Shown piece by piece: positions 32,930 through 45,003 of a stretch of DNA of 64,000 nt. The first letter of the stretch is position 1. Each line of letters begins with the position of its first letter. Position numbers and translations under genes: made by a program. Source of the DNA: Isoetes taiwanensis (Eukaryota > Streptophyta > Lycopodiopsida > Isoetales > Isoetaceae); NCBI GenBank assembly GCA_021234155.1, contig JAJEKV010000003.1, positions 16,848,386 to 16,912,385 of the forward strand, in the 5' to 3' direction. The notes under the pieces are model-generated. The model made no database searches. It was not told the origin of the DNA and was given only the letters and a program-made list of their open reading frames with translations.

Positions 32930-33326
32930 TTGCGAGTGTGTCTTACAAGTTTAAGACAAACTTCTAGAGACTGGTATGCCAAAGTGAACTCTTATTTTTC
33001 TGATGGATTTCTAAGTTTGCAGATTCCAATGTGAATATAAGACGCCCTCAAGAATATTTTATGGCGATTGCGCTTTATGTGGATTACACTATTTTGGCAA
33101 TCAAGAGAAGATTCTCTTCTGCATTTACACATATTACCAAATTGCAAGAATATATATTAGAAAATTGTAGCATTCGAGTTTTTTCCTTTGCGACCAGCAA
33201 AGATTTTTTTCATCCGAGTGCGAGACCAAATTTGCAGGTGGGGAGATTATCTATGAGTTGCAATATTTGGTCTTCATTCTTAGACACGATATCTTATTTG
33301 GTGAAAGACTAAAGTCGCAGGTGGGG
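32930..33326 (+). pseudogene. Copia reverse transcriptase leftover and 3' end
   Basis: Only short pieces remain: CLTSLRQTSRDWYAKVNSYF matches the SLYGLKQ-type block, and a later piece IALYVDYTILA matches the YVDD block with the second Asp changed to Tyr. The fingers and the first catalytic Asp region are deleted. A purine-rich AAGTCGCAGGTGGGG lies immediately before the 3' LTR. Confidence 0.7.
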
Positions 33327-33387
33327 TGTTAGCGAAGCTTCCTATATTAAGGCAGCATGCCTTTATAAAAAGGCGACGTGAGCTCCT
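33327..33387 (+). repeat. Copia 3' LTR, first 61 bp
   Basis: TGTTAGCGAAGCTTCCTATA matches the 5' LTR at 30311 and runs to GACGTGAGCTCCT, where the Tat LTR starts. Confidence 0.85.
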
Positions 33388-34834
33388 TGTTGGAGGTGTT
33401 CCTGGCAAAACCTTCAACGTCAGTGGTATAGAACATCCAGGTTGCTTAAGGCAACCACTCTGAGTGAAAAGTCCCAAGCAGAATGCTCAAACAATGATTA
33501 CAAACCACTTCCCCTAAAGGGAAAAAGGTCTGTCTAGCAAGAATAGATGCCAGATGCAAACCAGAGCGAGTTTACTCATGATTCTTGATACTAAAGCTGC
33601 TCAAGATCTTGAAAGATATTGGTTATAAAGTCAGGCAGACTTTGATTAAAGCAGATCACTCAAAGATGCATTCTTGACCAGGTCAATTTTTGGTCAATAT
33701 CCCTTGCAGCAGACTCAAATTTTCTAACTCGATCAAAGCAGTTCCTTTTTAGGATTTGATGCTTGAATCCCTTTCTATTATGTCTGCACACAAGGATTAA
33801 GAATGCTTTTTGCTGAAAGATGTGCCAATTTTTGAGAAATTTGATTTTAAGTTTGACTATCTGTCATAGACCATGAACAACAGGCAAATCTTGAATTGCT
33901 AGATGTTCCAATGCACCTTTTTTGGTTTTTTGAGTAATATCAATGCCAACAATGCCTATGCAAATGATAAGATACAGATCACTCGAGCAAGATGTAAATA
34001 TCGGGTGATCAGGGCAGATTAATGGTCTAGTAGTGCAAGCTCAAATTTCTACCAGTGGATTATGCAGACACTTTAACTATTATGAGCCTATGCTATAGAT
34101 ACTTATGTGCAATAGCTCTGCTATTTTTCCTTTGTGCTAGAATGCAAGGAATGAATGTTGTACAGATATGATATCAGACAAAGTCAACAGGAAACTTTCA
34201 CAAACTTGTCAACAAGGACCGAATTTTCATTCAATTTAGATTCACACAGCAAGCAAATAAGGATCCCAAGCTCTAAGTCTTGGGCACAGGATTAAACAAG
34301 GTATACAGTCAGGTAACTCTTCAGAAATCGTCAATAATTCATGAAAATATAGTCGTTGGAAGGCTGATCCAAGCTTGAACTCTCATAACCGGTCTTTCCT
34401 CAAAGATCTTGTTGCGTTCTTCGCCTCGAAGCCCTTTTTGCTCAGAGCCCCTTTTTCTCTTTTCAAAATCCCCTGCTTAGTGCTATTCTTGGCAAATCCG
34501 TGCCGGGCTTTTGTTTTTTAGTTTATCTGATAGGTTCTTGGTGTATTACAGGCCAATCCGACGTCTTAGGGTAATGATTGGGCGGTTGATCAAGGTAGAT
34601 TTGCCGGATCTTGGCAATTCTGAAGATTAGGGTTCGGCCAGAAAGGTCGAAATATCCCACAGGCCCGTTTTGAAAAGGAGGGCCAAGGTATAAATATAGA
34701 AACAAAATCAATATTATTAATAAAATACGTGCTATATCCACGTGGGCCTTGGTACCTCCACCGCCCCACACGTCCGGGTATACCACGTGGCGAGGAGTGA
34801 TTGGACAGGGAGACTTAGGCTTTGGGGGTAGATA

Positions 34835-34866
<32 letters not shown>

Positions 34867-37800
34867 GTATAGCACGGTCTGGCACATTTCCCAAGAAAAT
34901 ATGTTTGAAGGCCCAAATGAACGAATTTTTGGAATTCCTTTTTTGCAAAAGGAATCTTTTTTGATGTCCATGGTGGTGGAATCTTTTTTGCAAAACTAAC
35001 TTTATCATTTTTTGCTTTAAAAAGGATTATGAAAATGGTGAGGTGGCAAGTGGGCAAGATGAGTTGGCAATATGAGGATGACATGGCTAGTAGGGGTGAT
35101 GAGGTGTCAAACAACTTGGCTAAGAATATTTTTTCTAGTCAAATCATGGGATGAGGTGGAGATGGTATGTATGACATGTGGATGGTGATGTGGAGGTGTT
35201 GGTGATGATGTGGCAAGATGACATGGCACCCTTATGAACTTAAACACTTAAATTGAAGAATTCTTTGCAAAGGATGGAGTTCCAATGGGGTGACACGTGT
35301 GTGATGTGACATGGCAATGGAGATGACATGTATGATGACTTGGCCATTTTTGAATGATGTCATATGTCAATTTTAATGCCAATGCATATAATTTGCATTC
35401 TTTAGGCAAATTTTGACTTTTAATTGCTTCCTTTAGGAATTTTGCACTTTCTCTCACCATTTGACTTCTAGAGAGAGAATTTTGACCTTTGAGCATGAGC
35501 GTGACCAAATCAAGTAGAAATTTGTGCTTTAATGAGATGGTGATGGTATGATAAGTGTGTGTGATGTGAATGACATGTGAAAGAGAAGTTTTGACTAGAA
35601 AAAATCTTTTAGGCCAATTTGCCTTTGGAAATGAAGGATAGGCATGGAACTTCAAATCTTCAAAAATGTGTTGCTTGAATCAACCTTCAACCTCAGTGGT
35701 ATAGAACCTCCAGGTTGCTTAAGGCAACCACTCTGAGTGAAAAGTCCCAAGCAGAATGCTCAAACAATGATTACAAACCACTTCCCCTAAAGGGAAAAAA
35801 GTCTGTCTAGCAAGAATAGATGCCAGATGCAAACCATAGTGAGTTTACTCATGATTCTGATGCTAAAGCTGCTCAAGATCTTGAAGGATATTGGTTATAA
35901 AGTCAGGCAGACTTTGATGGTCAAAAATGCATTCTTGACCAGGTCAATTTTTGGTCAATATCCCTTGCAAAGACTCAAATTTTCTAACTCGATCAAAGCA
36001 GTTCCTTTTTAGGATTTGATGCTTGAATCCCTTTCTATTATGTCTGCACACAAGGGTTTAGAATGCTTTTTGCAGAAAGATGTGCCAATTTCTGAGAAAT
36101 TTGATTTTAAGTTTGACTATCTGTCATAGACCATGAACAGCAGGCAAATCTTGAATTGCTAGATGTTCGAATGCACCTTTTTTGGTTTTTTGAGTAATAT
36201 CAATGCCAACAATGCGTATGCAAATGATAAGATACAGATCACTCGAGCAAGATGTAAATATGGGGTGATCAGGGCAGATTAATGGTCTAGTAGTGCAAGC
36301 TCAAATTTCTACCAGTGGATTATGCAAACACTAACTATTATGAGCCTATGCTATAGATGCTTATGTGCAAATTACCGCTATTTTTCTTTTGTGATAGAAT
36401 GCAAGGAATGAATGTTGTACAGATATGATATCAGACACAAAGTCAACAGGAAACTTTCACAAACTTGTCAACAAGGATCGGATTTTCATTCAATTCAGCT
36501 TCACACAAAGAAAAAATAAGGATCCCAAGCTCTAAGTCTTGGGCACGTGGATTTAACAAGGTATACAATCGTAATTCTTCCAAAATCGTTAGTAATTCAT
36601 GAAAATCTAGCCGTTGGAAGGCTGATCCAAGCTTGAACTCTCATAACCGGTCTTTCCTCAAAGATCTTATTGCGTTCTTCGCCTCGAAGCCCTCGAATTT
36701 TTACTCAGAGCCTCTTTTCCCCTTTCTAATATCCCCTGCTTAGTGCTGTTCTTGGCAACTCCTTGCCGGAATTTTGTTTTTTAGCTTATGTGATAGGTTC
36801 TTGGTGTATTACAGGCCAATCCGACGTCTTAGGGTAATGATTGGGCGGTTGATCAAGGTAGATTTGCCCGATCTTGGCAAGATTAGGGTTCTTGGCAAGA
36901 AAGGTCGAAATATCCCACAGGCCCGTTTGAGGACCAAGGTATAAATATAGAAACAAAATCAATATTATTAATAAATACGTGTTATATCCACGTGGGCCTC
37001 GGTACCTCCACCGCCCCATACGCCCGGGTATACCACGTGGCGGGGGGTGATTGGACAGGGAGACTTAGGCTTTTTTTTTTTGGGGGCGAGATAGGAATTT
37101 TTTTTTTTTTTGGCATAGCATGGTCTGGCATATTTCCCAATAAAACATATTTGAAGGCCCAAACGAACGAATTTTTGCAATTTCTTTTTTGCAAAAGGAA
37201 TATTTTTTGATGCTCTCCATGGTGGTGGAATCTTTTTGGAAAACTAGCTTTTTCATTTTTGGCTTTAAAAAGGGGTATGAAAATGGTGAGGGGGCAAGTG
37301 GGCAAGATGAGTTGGCAATATGAGGATGACATGGCTAGTAGGGGTGATGAGGTGTCAAACAACTTGGCTAAGAATATTTTTTCTAGTCAAATCATGGGAT
37401 GAGGTGGAGATGGTATGTATGACATGTGGATGGTGATGTGGAGGTGTTGGTGATGATGTGGCAAGATGACATGGCACCCTTATGAACTTAAACACTTAAA
37501 TTGAAGAATTCTTTGCAAAGGATGGAGTTCCAATGGGGTGACACGTGTGTGATGTGACATGGCAATGGAGATGACATGTATGATGACTTGGCCATTTTTG
37601 AATGATGTCATATGTCAATTTTAATGCCAATGCATATAATTTGCATTCTTTAGGCAAATTTTGACTTTTAATTGCTTCCTTTAGGAATTTTGCACTTTCT
37701 CTCACCATTTGACTTCTAGAGAGAGAATTTTGACCTTTGAGCATGAGCATGACCAAATCAAGTAGAAATTTGTGCTTTAATGAGATGGTGATGGTATGAT

Positions 37801-40800
37801 AAGTGTGTGTGATGTGAATGACATGTGAAAGAGAAGTTTTGACTAGAAAAAATCTTTTAGGCCAATTTGCCTTTGGAAATGAAGGATAGGCATGGAACTT
37901 CAAATCTTCAAAAATGTGTTGCTTGAATCAACCTTCAACCTCAGTGGTATAGAACCTCCACTCTGAGTGAAAAGTCCCAAGCAGAATGCTCAAACAATGA
38001 TTACAAACCACTTCCCCTAAAGGGAAAAAAGTCTGTCTAGCAAGAATAGATGCCAGATGCAAACCATAGTGAGTTTACTCATGATTCTGATGCTAAAGCT
38101 GCTCAAGATCTTGAAGGATATTGGGTATAAAGTCAGGCAGACTTTGATGGTCAAAAATGCATTCTTGACCAGGTCAATTTTTGGTCAATATCCCTTGCAA
38201 AGACTCAAATTTTCTAACTCGATCAAAGCAGTTCCTTTTTAGGATTTGATGCTTGAATCCCTTTCTATTATGTCTGCACACAAGGGTTTAGAATGCTTTT
38301 TGCAGAAAGATGTGCCAATTTCTCAGAAATTTGATTTTAAGTTTGACTATCTGTCATAGACCATGAACAGCAGGCAAATCTTGAATTGCTAGATGTTCGA
38401 ATGCACCTTTTTTGGTTTTTTGAGTAATATCAATGCCAACAATGCGTATGCAAATGATAAGATACAGATCACTCGAGCAAGATGTAAATATGGGGTGATC
38501 AGGGCAGATTAATGGTCTAGTAGTGCAAGCTCAAATTTCTACCAGTGGATTATGCAAACACTAACTATTATGAGCCTATGCTATAGATGCTTATGTGCAA
38601 CAGCTCTGCTATTTTTCTTTTGTGATAGAATGCAAGGAATGAATGTTGTACAGATATGATATCAGACACAAAGTCAACAGGAAACTTTCACAAACTTGTC
38701 AACAAGGATCGGATTTTCATTCAATTCAGCTTCACACAGCAGGCAAATAAGGATCCCAAGCTCTAAGTCTTGGGCACAGGATTAAACAAGGTATACAATC
38801 AGGTAATTCTTCCGAAATCGTTAGTAATTCATGAAAATCTAGCCGTTGGAAGGCTGATCCAAGCTTGAACTCTCATAACCGGTCTTTCCTCAAAGATCTT
38901 ATTGCGTTCTTCGCCTCGAAGCCCTCGAATTTTTACTCAGAGCCCCTTTTCCCCTTTCTAATATCCCCTGCTTAGTGCTGTTCTTGGCAACTCCTTGCCG
39001 GAATTTTGTTTTTTAGCTTATGTGATAGGTTCTTGGTGTATTACAGGCCAATCCGACGTCTTAGGGTAATGATTGGGCGGTTGATCAAGGTAGATTTGCC
39101 CGATCTTGGCAAGATTAGGGTTCTTGGCAAGAAAGGTCGAAATATCCCACAGGCCCGTTTGAGGACCAAGGTATAAATATAGAAACAAAATCAATATTAT
39201 TAATAAATACGTGCTATATCCACATGGGCCTCGGTACCTCCACCGCCCCATACGCCCGGGTATACCACGTGGCGGGGGGTGATTGGACAGGGAGACTTAG
39301 GCTTTTTTTTTGGGGGGTAGATAGGAATTTTTTTTTTTTTTTTTTGGCATAGCATGGTCTGGCATATTTCCCAATAAAACATATTTGAAGGCCCAAACGA
39401 ACGAATTTTTGCAATTTCTTTTTTGCAAAAGGAATATTTTTTGATGCTCTCCATGGTGGTGGAATCTTTTTTGCAAAACTAGCTTTTTCATTTTTGGCTT
39501 TAAAAAGGGGTATGAAAATGGTGAGGGGGCAAGTGGGCAAGATGAGTTGGCAATATGAGGATGACATGGCTAGTAGGGGTGATGAGGTGTCAAACAACTT
39601 GGCTAAGAATATTTTTTCTAGTCAAATCATGGGATGAGGTGGAGATGGTATGTATGACATGTGGATGGTGATGTGGAGGTGTTGGTGATGATGTGGCAAG
39701 ATGACATGGCACCCTTATGAACTTAAACACTTAAATTGAAGAATTCTTTGCAAAGGATGGAGTTCCAATGGGGTGACACGTGTGTGATGTGACATGGCAA
39801 TGGAGATGACATGTATGATGACTTGGCCATTTTTGAATGATGTCATATGTCAATTTTAATGCCAATGCATATAATTTGCATTCTTTAGGCAAATTTTGAC
39901 TTTTAATTGCTTCCTTTAGGAATTTTGCACTTTCTCTCACCATTTGACTTCTAGAGAGAGAATTTTGACCTTTGAGCATGAGCATGACCAAATCAAGTAG
40001 AAATTTGTGCTTTAATGAGATGGTGATGGTATGATAAGTGTGTGTGATGTGAATGACATGTGAAAGAGAAGTTTTGACTAGAAAAAATCTTTTAGGCCAA
40101 TTTGCCTTTGGAAATGAAGGATAGGCATGGAACTTCAAATCTTCAAAAATGTGTTGCTTGAATCAACCTTCAACCTCAGTGGTATAGAACCTCCACTCTG
40201 AGTGAAAAGTCCCAAGCAGAATGCTCAAACAATGATTACAAACCACTTCCCCTAAAGGGAAAAAAGTCTGTCTAGCAAGAATAGATGCCAGATGCAAACC
40301 ATAGTGAGTTTACTCATGATTCTGATGCTAAAGCTGCTCAAGATCTTGAAGGATATTGGGTATAAAGTCAGGCAGACTTTGATGGTCAAAAATGCATTCT
40401 TGACCAGGTCAATTTTTGGTCAATATCCCTTGCAAAGACTCAAATTTTCTAACTCGATCAAAGCAGTTCCTTTTTAGGATTTGATGCTTGAATCCCTTTC
40501 TATTATGTCTGCACACAAGGGTTTAGAATGCTTTTTGCAGAAAGATGTGCCAATTTCTGAGAAATTTGATTTTAAGTTTGACTATCTGTCATAGACCATG
40601 AACAGCAGGCAAATCTTGAATTGCTAGATGTTCGAATGCACCTTTTTTGGTTTTTTGAGTAATATCAATGCCAACAATGCGTATGCAAATGATAAGATAC
40701 AGATCACTCGAGCAAGATGTAAATATGGGGTGATCAGGGCAGATTAATGGTCTAGTAGTGCAAGCTCAAATTTCTACCAGTGGATTATGCAAACACTAAC

Positions 40801-42328
40801 TATTATGAGCCTATGCTATAGATGCTTATGTGCAACAGCTCTGCTATTTTTCTTTTGTGATAGAATGCAAGGAATGAATGTTGTACAGATATGATATCAG
40901 ACACAAAGTCAACAGGAAACTTTCACAAACTTGTCAACAAGGATCGGATTTTCATTCAATTCAGCTTCACACAGCAGGCAAATAAGGATCCCAAGCTCTA
41001 AGTCTTGGGCACAGGATTAAACAAGGTATACAATCAGGTAATTCTTCCGAAATCGTTAGTAATTCATGAAAATCTAGCCGTTGGAAGGCTGATCCAAGCT
41101 TGAACTCTCATAACCGGTCTTTCCTCAAAGATCTTATTGCGTTCTTCGCCTCGAAGCCCTCGAATTTTTACTCAGAGCCCCTTTTCCCCTTTCTAATATC
41201 CCCTGCTTAGTGCTGTTCTTGGCAACTCCTTGCCAGAATTTTGTTTTTTAGCTTATGTGATAGGTTCTTGGTGTATTACAGGCCAATCCGACGTCTTAGG
41301 GTAATGATTGGGCGGTTGATCAAGGTAGATTTGCCCGATCTTGGCAAGATTAGGGTTCTTGGCAAGAAAGGTCGAAATATCCCACAGGCCCGTTTGAGGA
41401 CCAAGGTATAAATATAGAAACAAAATCAATATTATTAATAAAATACGTGCTATATCCACGTGGGCCTCGGTACCTCCACCGCCCCATACGCCCGGGTATA
41501 CCACGTGGCGGGGGGTGATTGGACAGGAGACTTAGGCTTTTTTTTTTTTTTTTTGTAGATAGGAATTTTTTTTTTTTTTTGGCATAGCATGGTCTCGCAT
41601 ATTTCCCAATAAAACATATTTGAAGGCCCAAACGAACGAATTTTTGCAATTTCTTTTTTGCAAAAGGAATATTTTTTGATGCTCTCCATGGTGGTGGAAT
41701 CTTTTTTGCAAAACTAGCTTTTTCATTTTTGGCTTTAAAAAGGGGTATGAAAATGGTGAGGGGGCAAGTGGGCAAGATGAGTTGGCAATATGAGGATGAC
41801 ATGGCTAGTAGGGGTGATGAGGTGTCAAACAACTTGGCTAAGAATATTTTTTCTAGTCAAATCATGGGATGGGGTGGAGATGGTATGTATGACATGTGGA
41901 TGATGATGTGGAGGTGTTGGTGATGATGTGGCAAGATGACGTGTCACCCTTATGAACTTAAACACTTAAATTGAAGAATTCTTTGCAAAGGATGGAGTTT
42001 CAATGGGGTGACACGTGTGTGATGTGACATGGCAAGAGATCATGAAATGTAGTTATGCCAAGAACTCAAATAGAAGCATCACATACCAAAAGCACTTCAA
42101 GGGGTCTTCAAATCTTCAAAAATGTGTTGCTTGAATCAACTTCCTTAGCTTGCTTGTGTGATCTTTGTTGAATGTCCTCACCTTGGTCTTCAAGTCTCCT
42201 CTTCACAATGTGCAAAGATGCATTTCCCTTCAATGATTTATGCTTGTATATCTGTGTTCAAATCAAAGTGTGAGCATGAGAATATCAGAATATGGCTTGC
42301 TCTTGCACGCTGCCATAGCATGGCAGAT
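33388..42328 (-). repeat. Tandem array of about four LTR units, 2.2 kb period
   Basis: Units run approximately 33388-35681, 35682-37930, 37931-40165 and 40166-42328. At each internal junction the sequence near the LTR 5' side (GATTCAAGCAACAC on the minus strand) is joined to near its 3' end (CCACTGAGGTTGAAGGT). So each full unit lacks about 25 bp of the LTR 3' end and the first 150-200 bp of its 5' end. Only the outer units carry the true ends. Units 3 and 4 share a deletion of GTTGCTTAAGGCAACC-type sequence present in units 1 and 2, so they are the most recent pair. Long frames repeated here (for example 35248-35655) are by-products. Confidence 0.93.
34684..34744 (-). promoter_or_regulatory. 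LTR promoter block in array unit 1 (repeated in units 2-4)
   Basis: On the minus strand the block reads GGTACC, G-box CACGTG (34739-34744), then TATATTTATACC (34686-34700). Equivalent blocks lie near 36925-37005, 39160-39235 (G-box mutated to CACATG on the plus strand) and 41400-41475. The array could thus hold four tandem Pol II promoters in the same direction. Confidence 0.5.
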
Positions 42329-42975
42329 TATGCCAAACTAAAAGAACAGGCTGGTCCCCCAGCCTCTTGTTTTTTGTTGGATGATCAGAATGGAATTCCA
42401 GCCAACTGCCAATATGGAGGTATGTTTGGCAGCTCAATGGACTTGCAATGGATTGAAAACAGAAGGTGATGGTAGATTTAAGGATGATATGAATATGATC
42501 ATGGAGGTGATCTGGAAATGAACCTGCATGGCAAGTGTGATCATTAGTAAAGAATATGAACTGCTGGATGGAAGTGTGACAACAGTCTAATGGATTTGGT
42601 GGAGAAGAATGATGATTTGAAATGTTTTATGTGAATCAGGGCAACTCTTGTACAACACCTGCATGTGACAAAAGATTCATTAGCATAATGAGCTGTTGTT
42701 GTGGTGGGAATGGCAACAGCTACAGAGATGAAAGTGAATGAAGAGAAGTGAATGAGTGTGAGATGCATGACTACAAATCCAGATGATCTTGCATGGAATT
42801 CAGAACTTGAGCAATAAAAGTGTTTGAATTGAACCTTGAATAAGTTAACACCTGCACAAATCTCCTGTTCTTGCATTAGTAGTGGAAACCTCGAATTCAA
42901 AAGCTTAACTTATGCAAATACTAGAATTTGAAAACAAATACTACTTACCAAATACTCCTGCATTGTTTTTTGTCT
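42329..42975 (-). other. 3' non-coding region of the minus-strand Tat element
   Basis: Matches the reverse complement of the Tat-2 region 15940-16605, including the purine tract (as GGTCCCCCAGCCTCTTG on the plus strand at about 42353) and the CATGCAGGT-type motifs. Confidence 0.85.
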
Positions 42976-44105
42976 TTGACACTTTTTGCCGATTCACTGG
43001 CATGCGAGTTAACTTGGCCAAGACTAGGGTGCTGCTAGTTGCATCATCCCGTCATCCAAGGCTTCCCTCATTCACTTACCAGGGACAAGAGGTAGAGATG
43101 GCTCCGACCTACAAATACTTGGGGATCGAGTTCTCAACTACCACCCATTGGGATGTTGCCATCAGGTTGCGGGTCACGGCGGGTTGGAAAACACTATATG
43201 CCATGCAGAACAACAGCCACAAGGCAGAGTTGTATGCCTGGGGCCACCAGTCACACTTGTTTCGGGCCTTGGTCGAGCCGGTCCTTTTGTATGGGGCAGA
43301 AGTGTGGGGTCCGGTGATATCCCTCAGCACCTGGAATGACCTCGAGCAGGTGCATAAGGCCTTCTTGGCACGGGCCCTTAGGGTGAAGTCCACGGTTCCA
43401 TACCAGATCCTACTCCAGGAGACAGGCTTTCTACCCCTTCAACGGGCTGCATTGGAATGCCATATGGTTTACTTCCAGAAGGTGGTCGCTATGGCTGATA
43501 CACGCTTGCCAAACCTTGCTTTGGCCATGGCAATGGGTTCCCAACGCCTGAAATCCTGTTGGAAAGACAAGCAAGCTCAGTGGTTCTCACGCTGGTGTGT
43601 GCAGGCAAACAGATGCGTCCAGGTCAGGACAAAGAAAGATCGCGCACTTAAGTTGTACCTAGATGCTACTTTCCTTCGCAAGCTCTGGGATGTAGATGCT
43701 CTAATGCACGTTAAGCTGGCACACTATCAGCAGCAAGTCAATCCTAGGCTCACGAGAGGCCCACACCAGTACTTGTACACCCAGCTGCCCATGAAGAAGC
43801 GCAGACTTATAGCTTCCATTTGCACAGGTGCACATCGCCTCCGCATTGAAACAGGACGTTGGGCTCGGGAAGCACGGGAGGAAAGGCTTTGCCAGTGTTG
43901 CCACCAGGGTGCCATTGAGGATGAATGTCATGCCCTCCAGATCTGCCCAGCATTTGCTCATATCCGAGAGCGATATGTTCGATTACTAGTGCCTGGCCAG
44001 CCGTTGCATCAATTATTGACTACGGCGTCAGTGGGTTTGTTGGGGTCATACCTCCAGGAGGTTATGGATGCACGGACTCAGTTGTGTCCTGCGGGACGGC
44101 ATTGA
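42976..44105 (+). pseudogene. LINE reverse transcriptase C-terminal part with zinc-binding end
   Basis: The frame is open for about 376 codons and ends in a stop. It starts within the reverse transcriptase thumb: FTGMRVNLAKTRVLL and YKYLGIEFSTTTHW, typical of plant LINE proteins. It continues through the connecting region (LFRALVEPVLLYGAEVWGP) to a zinc-binding motif CQCCHQGAIEDECHALQICP (C-x2-C ... H-x4-C) near the end. The first in-frame ATG (42912) lies in Tat sequence and is not a real start. No frameshifts, so this is a fairly recent insertion. Confidence 0.88.
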
Positions 44106-44290
44106 ACTGGCCTATACAATTGTATAGCATACTTATTACTGCTAAGGTTTTTCCCTCAAAAATCCTTCGGGGCGGGGGTTTTTTAATCCTGTCAGTAATA
44201 GGCTTGCTGCTCTCTTTTTTGTTTGGGTCCCATAGGCCAATTGGTCTCCGTGGACGCTAAAAATCTATTCTTATTCTTATTCTTATTCTT
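42976..44290 (+). mobile_element. 5'-truncated LINE (non-LTR retrotransposon)
   Basis: It is inserted in a pyrimidine-rich tract of the Tat element (GTCTTTG | ACACTTTTTGCC on the left). It carries the C-terminal part of a LINE reverse transcriptase protein, a short 3' UTR and a tail of TTCTTA repeats (about 44264-44295) that merges with the target tract. The endonuclease and the catalytic part of the reverse transcriptase are absent, as is usual for 5'-truncated insertions. GC content is higher than in the surrounding DNA. Target duplications cannot be separated from the T/C-rich tract. Confidence 0.87.
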
Positions 44291-44379
44291 TTCTTTTTCT
44301 TCTTTTTAGTTTTTTTTTTGCAATATTAGTCAACCAAAAGCAAACTAAACTAACCTACCTACAAATTCTGAATAAACTT

Positions 44380-44592
44380 TTAGCTAAACAAACTTAAGGC
44401 AACATGTTGTTGCCAATACCTTTTCAAATGTAGGATATTGATAGGATTCAACAATTCTCTGCCATCAAGCACATCTCTTAGCCAATAAGAATCTATACCT
44501 GCTTTACCAATAACTTCAAAAGGCCCTTCCCAAAGATTCTCAAATTTAGCTGCTATGTCCTCCCTTGCCTTGTTCCATTTTAATACAAGCTA
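44380..44592 (-). pseudogene. Integrase C-terminus of the minus-strand Tat element
   Basis: On the minus strand the sequence reads LVLKWNKARED, then ENLWEGPFEVIG, NPINILHLK and RYWQQHVALSLFS with stop at 44380. It is cut off at 44592, where unrelated sequence begins. Confidence 0.88.
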
Positions 44593-44998
44593 CTATGAAG
44601 AAGTATCCAAGTATATGACAACAACAAAAAAAGGAAGAACAACCTAGGGGTAAAATAGTCAAGTTACAAATTTGTTATTTTATTTACACACTAGCTTGAT
44701 GACAGTTGAATTTGTAGTTGACTCAGAAGCAATAGAAGCAGACGTGAAGAAGAAGACACCAACTTATGGCCATGTAACTAAAGGTGGTACTGTTTTGATC
44801 CATGAATATGTAGCACAATAACAGGGGGTTGTTTTTGTATTTTTATACTTTTTTCCCTAAGGTTTTTATATGATTTGATGGTGTAATCTCGTGGATGTAC
44901 TAATGCGTACATCTAGAGTGCGCATACAGTTTCATGTTTTTTTTAGTGGCAATTGCCAATGGTTTGACCCATGCTAAAAAAAAAAAAAAACCATGCAG
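44593..44998. other. Unassigned sequence between two Tat elements
   Basis: About 400 bp with no recognisable gene. It includes a perfect palindrome TGGCAATTGCCA (44947-44958) and a run of A. It is the target into which Tat-3 inserted. Confidence 0.5.
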
Positions 44999-45003
44999 GG
45001 CTC
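44999..45003. repeat. Tat-3 left target duplication (GGCTC)
   Basis: GGCTC directly precedes the LTR start TGCTGCC; an identical GGCTC directly follows the 3' LTR at 56882-56886. Confidence 0.88.

Larger units (their letters stand above)
30311..33387 (+). mobile_element. Ty1/copia element, internally deleted, 3' LTR truncated
   Basis: It has a 189-bp 5' LTR (TGTTAGC...TTTAACA), a tRNA-iMet primer site, gag with one CCHC knuckle, protease, integrase and a small leftover of reverse transcriptase. The 3' LTR starts at 33327 and is cut at 33387 by the minus-strand Tat LTR. Most of the reverse transcriptase and all RNase H are missing, and several frames are broken, so it cannot move on its own. 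Confidence 0.92.
33388..44592 (-). mobile_element. Minus-strand Tat element with tandemly amplified LTR, split by a LINE
   Basis: Read on the minus strand, it runs from the integrase C-terminus (44592-44380) through the 3' non-coding region and a purine-rich tract into an LTR that starts at about 42328 and, after tandem duplication, ends at 33388 (TGTTGGAGGTGTTCC on the plus strand). The left end sits inside the copia 3' LTR. A 5'-truncated LINE interrupts it at about 42976-44290. Everything upstream of the integrase C-terminus is missing. Confidence 0.88.

Noticed and set aside
35248-40138. Three near-identical 135-codon minus-strand frames (35248, 37496, 39731)
   Set aside because: They repeat only because the LTR is tandemly duplicated; the sequence is LTR promoter-side DNA and the frame is not kept in the Tat-3 LTRs.
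42912-42975. N-terminal extension of the LINE protein from the ATG at 42912
   Set aside because: This DNA is Tat 3' non-coding sequence in reverse orientation, matching Tat-2 near 15940-16005.
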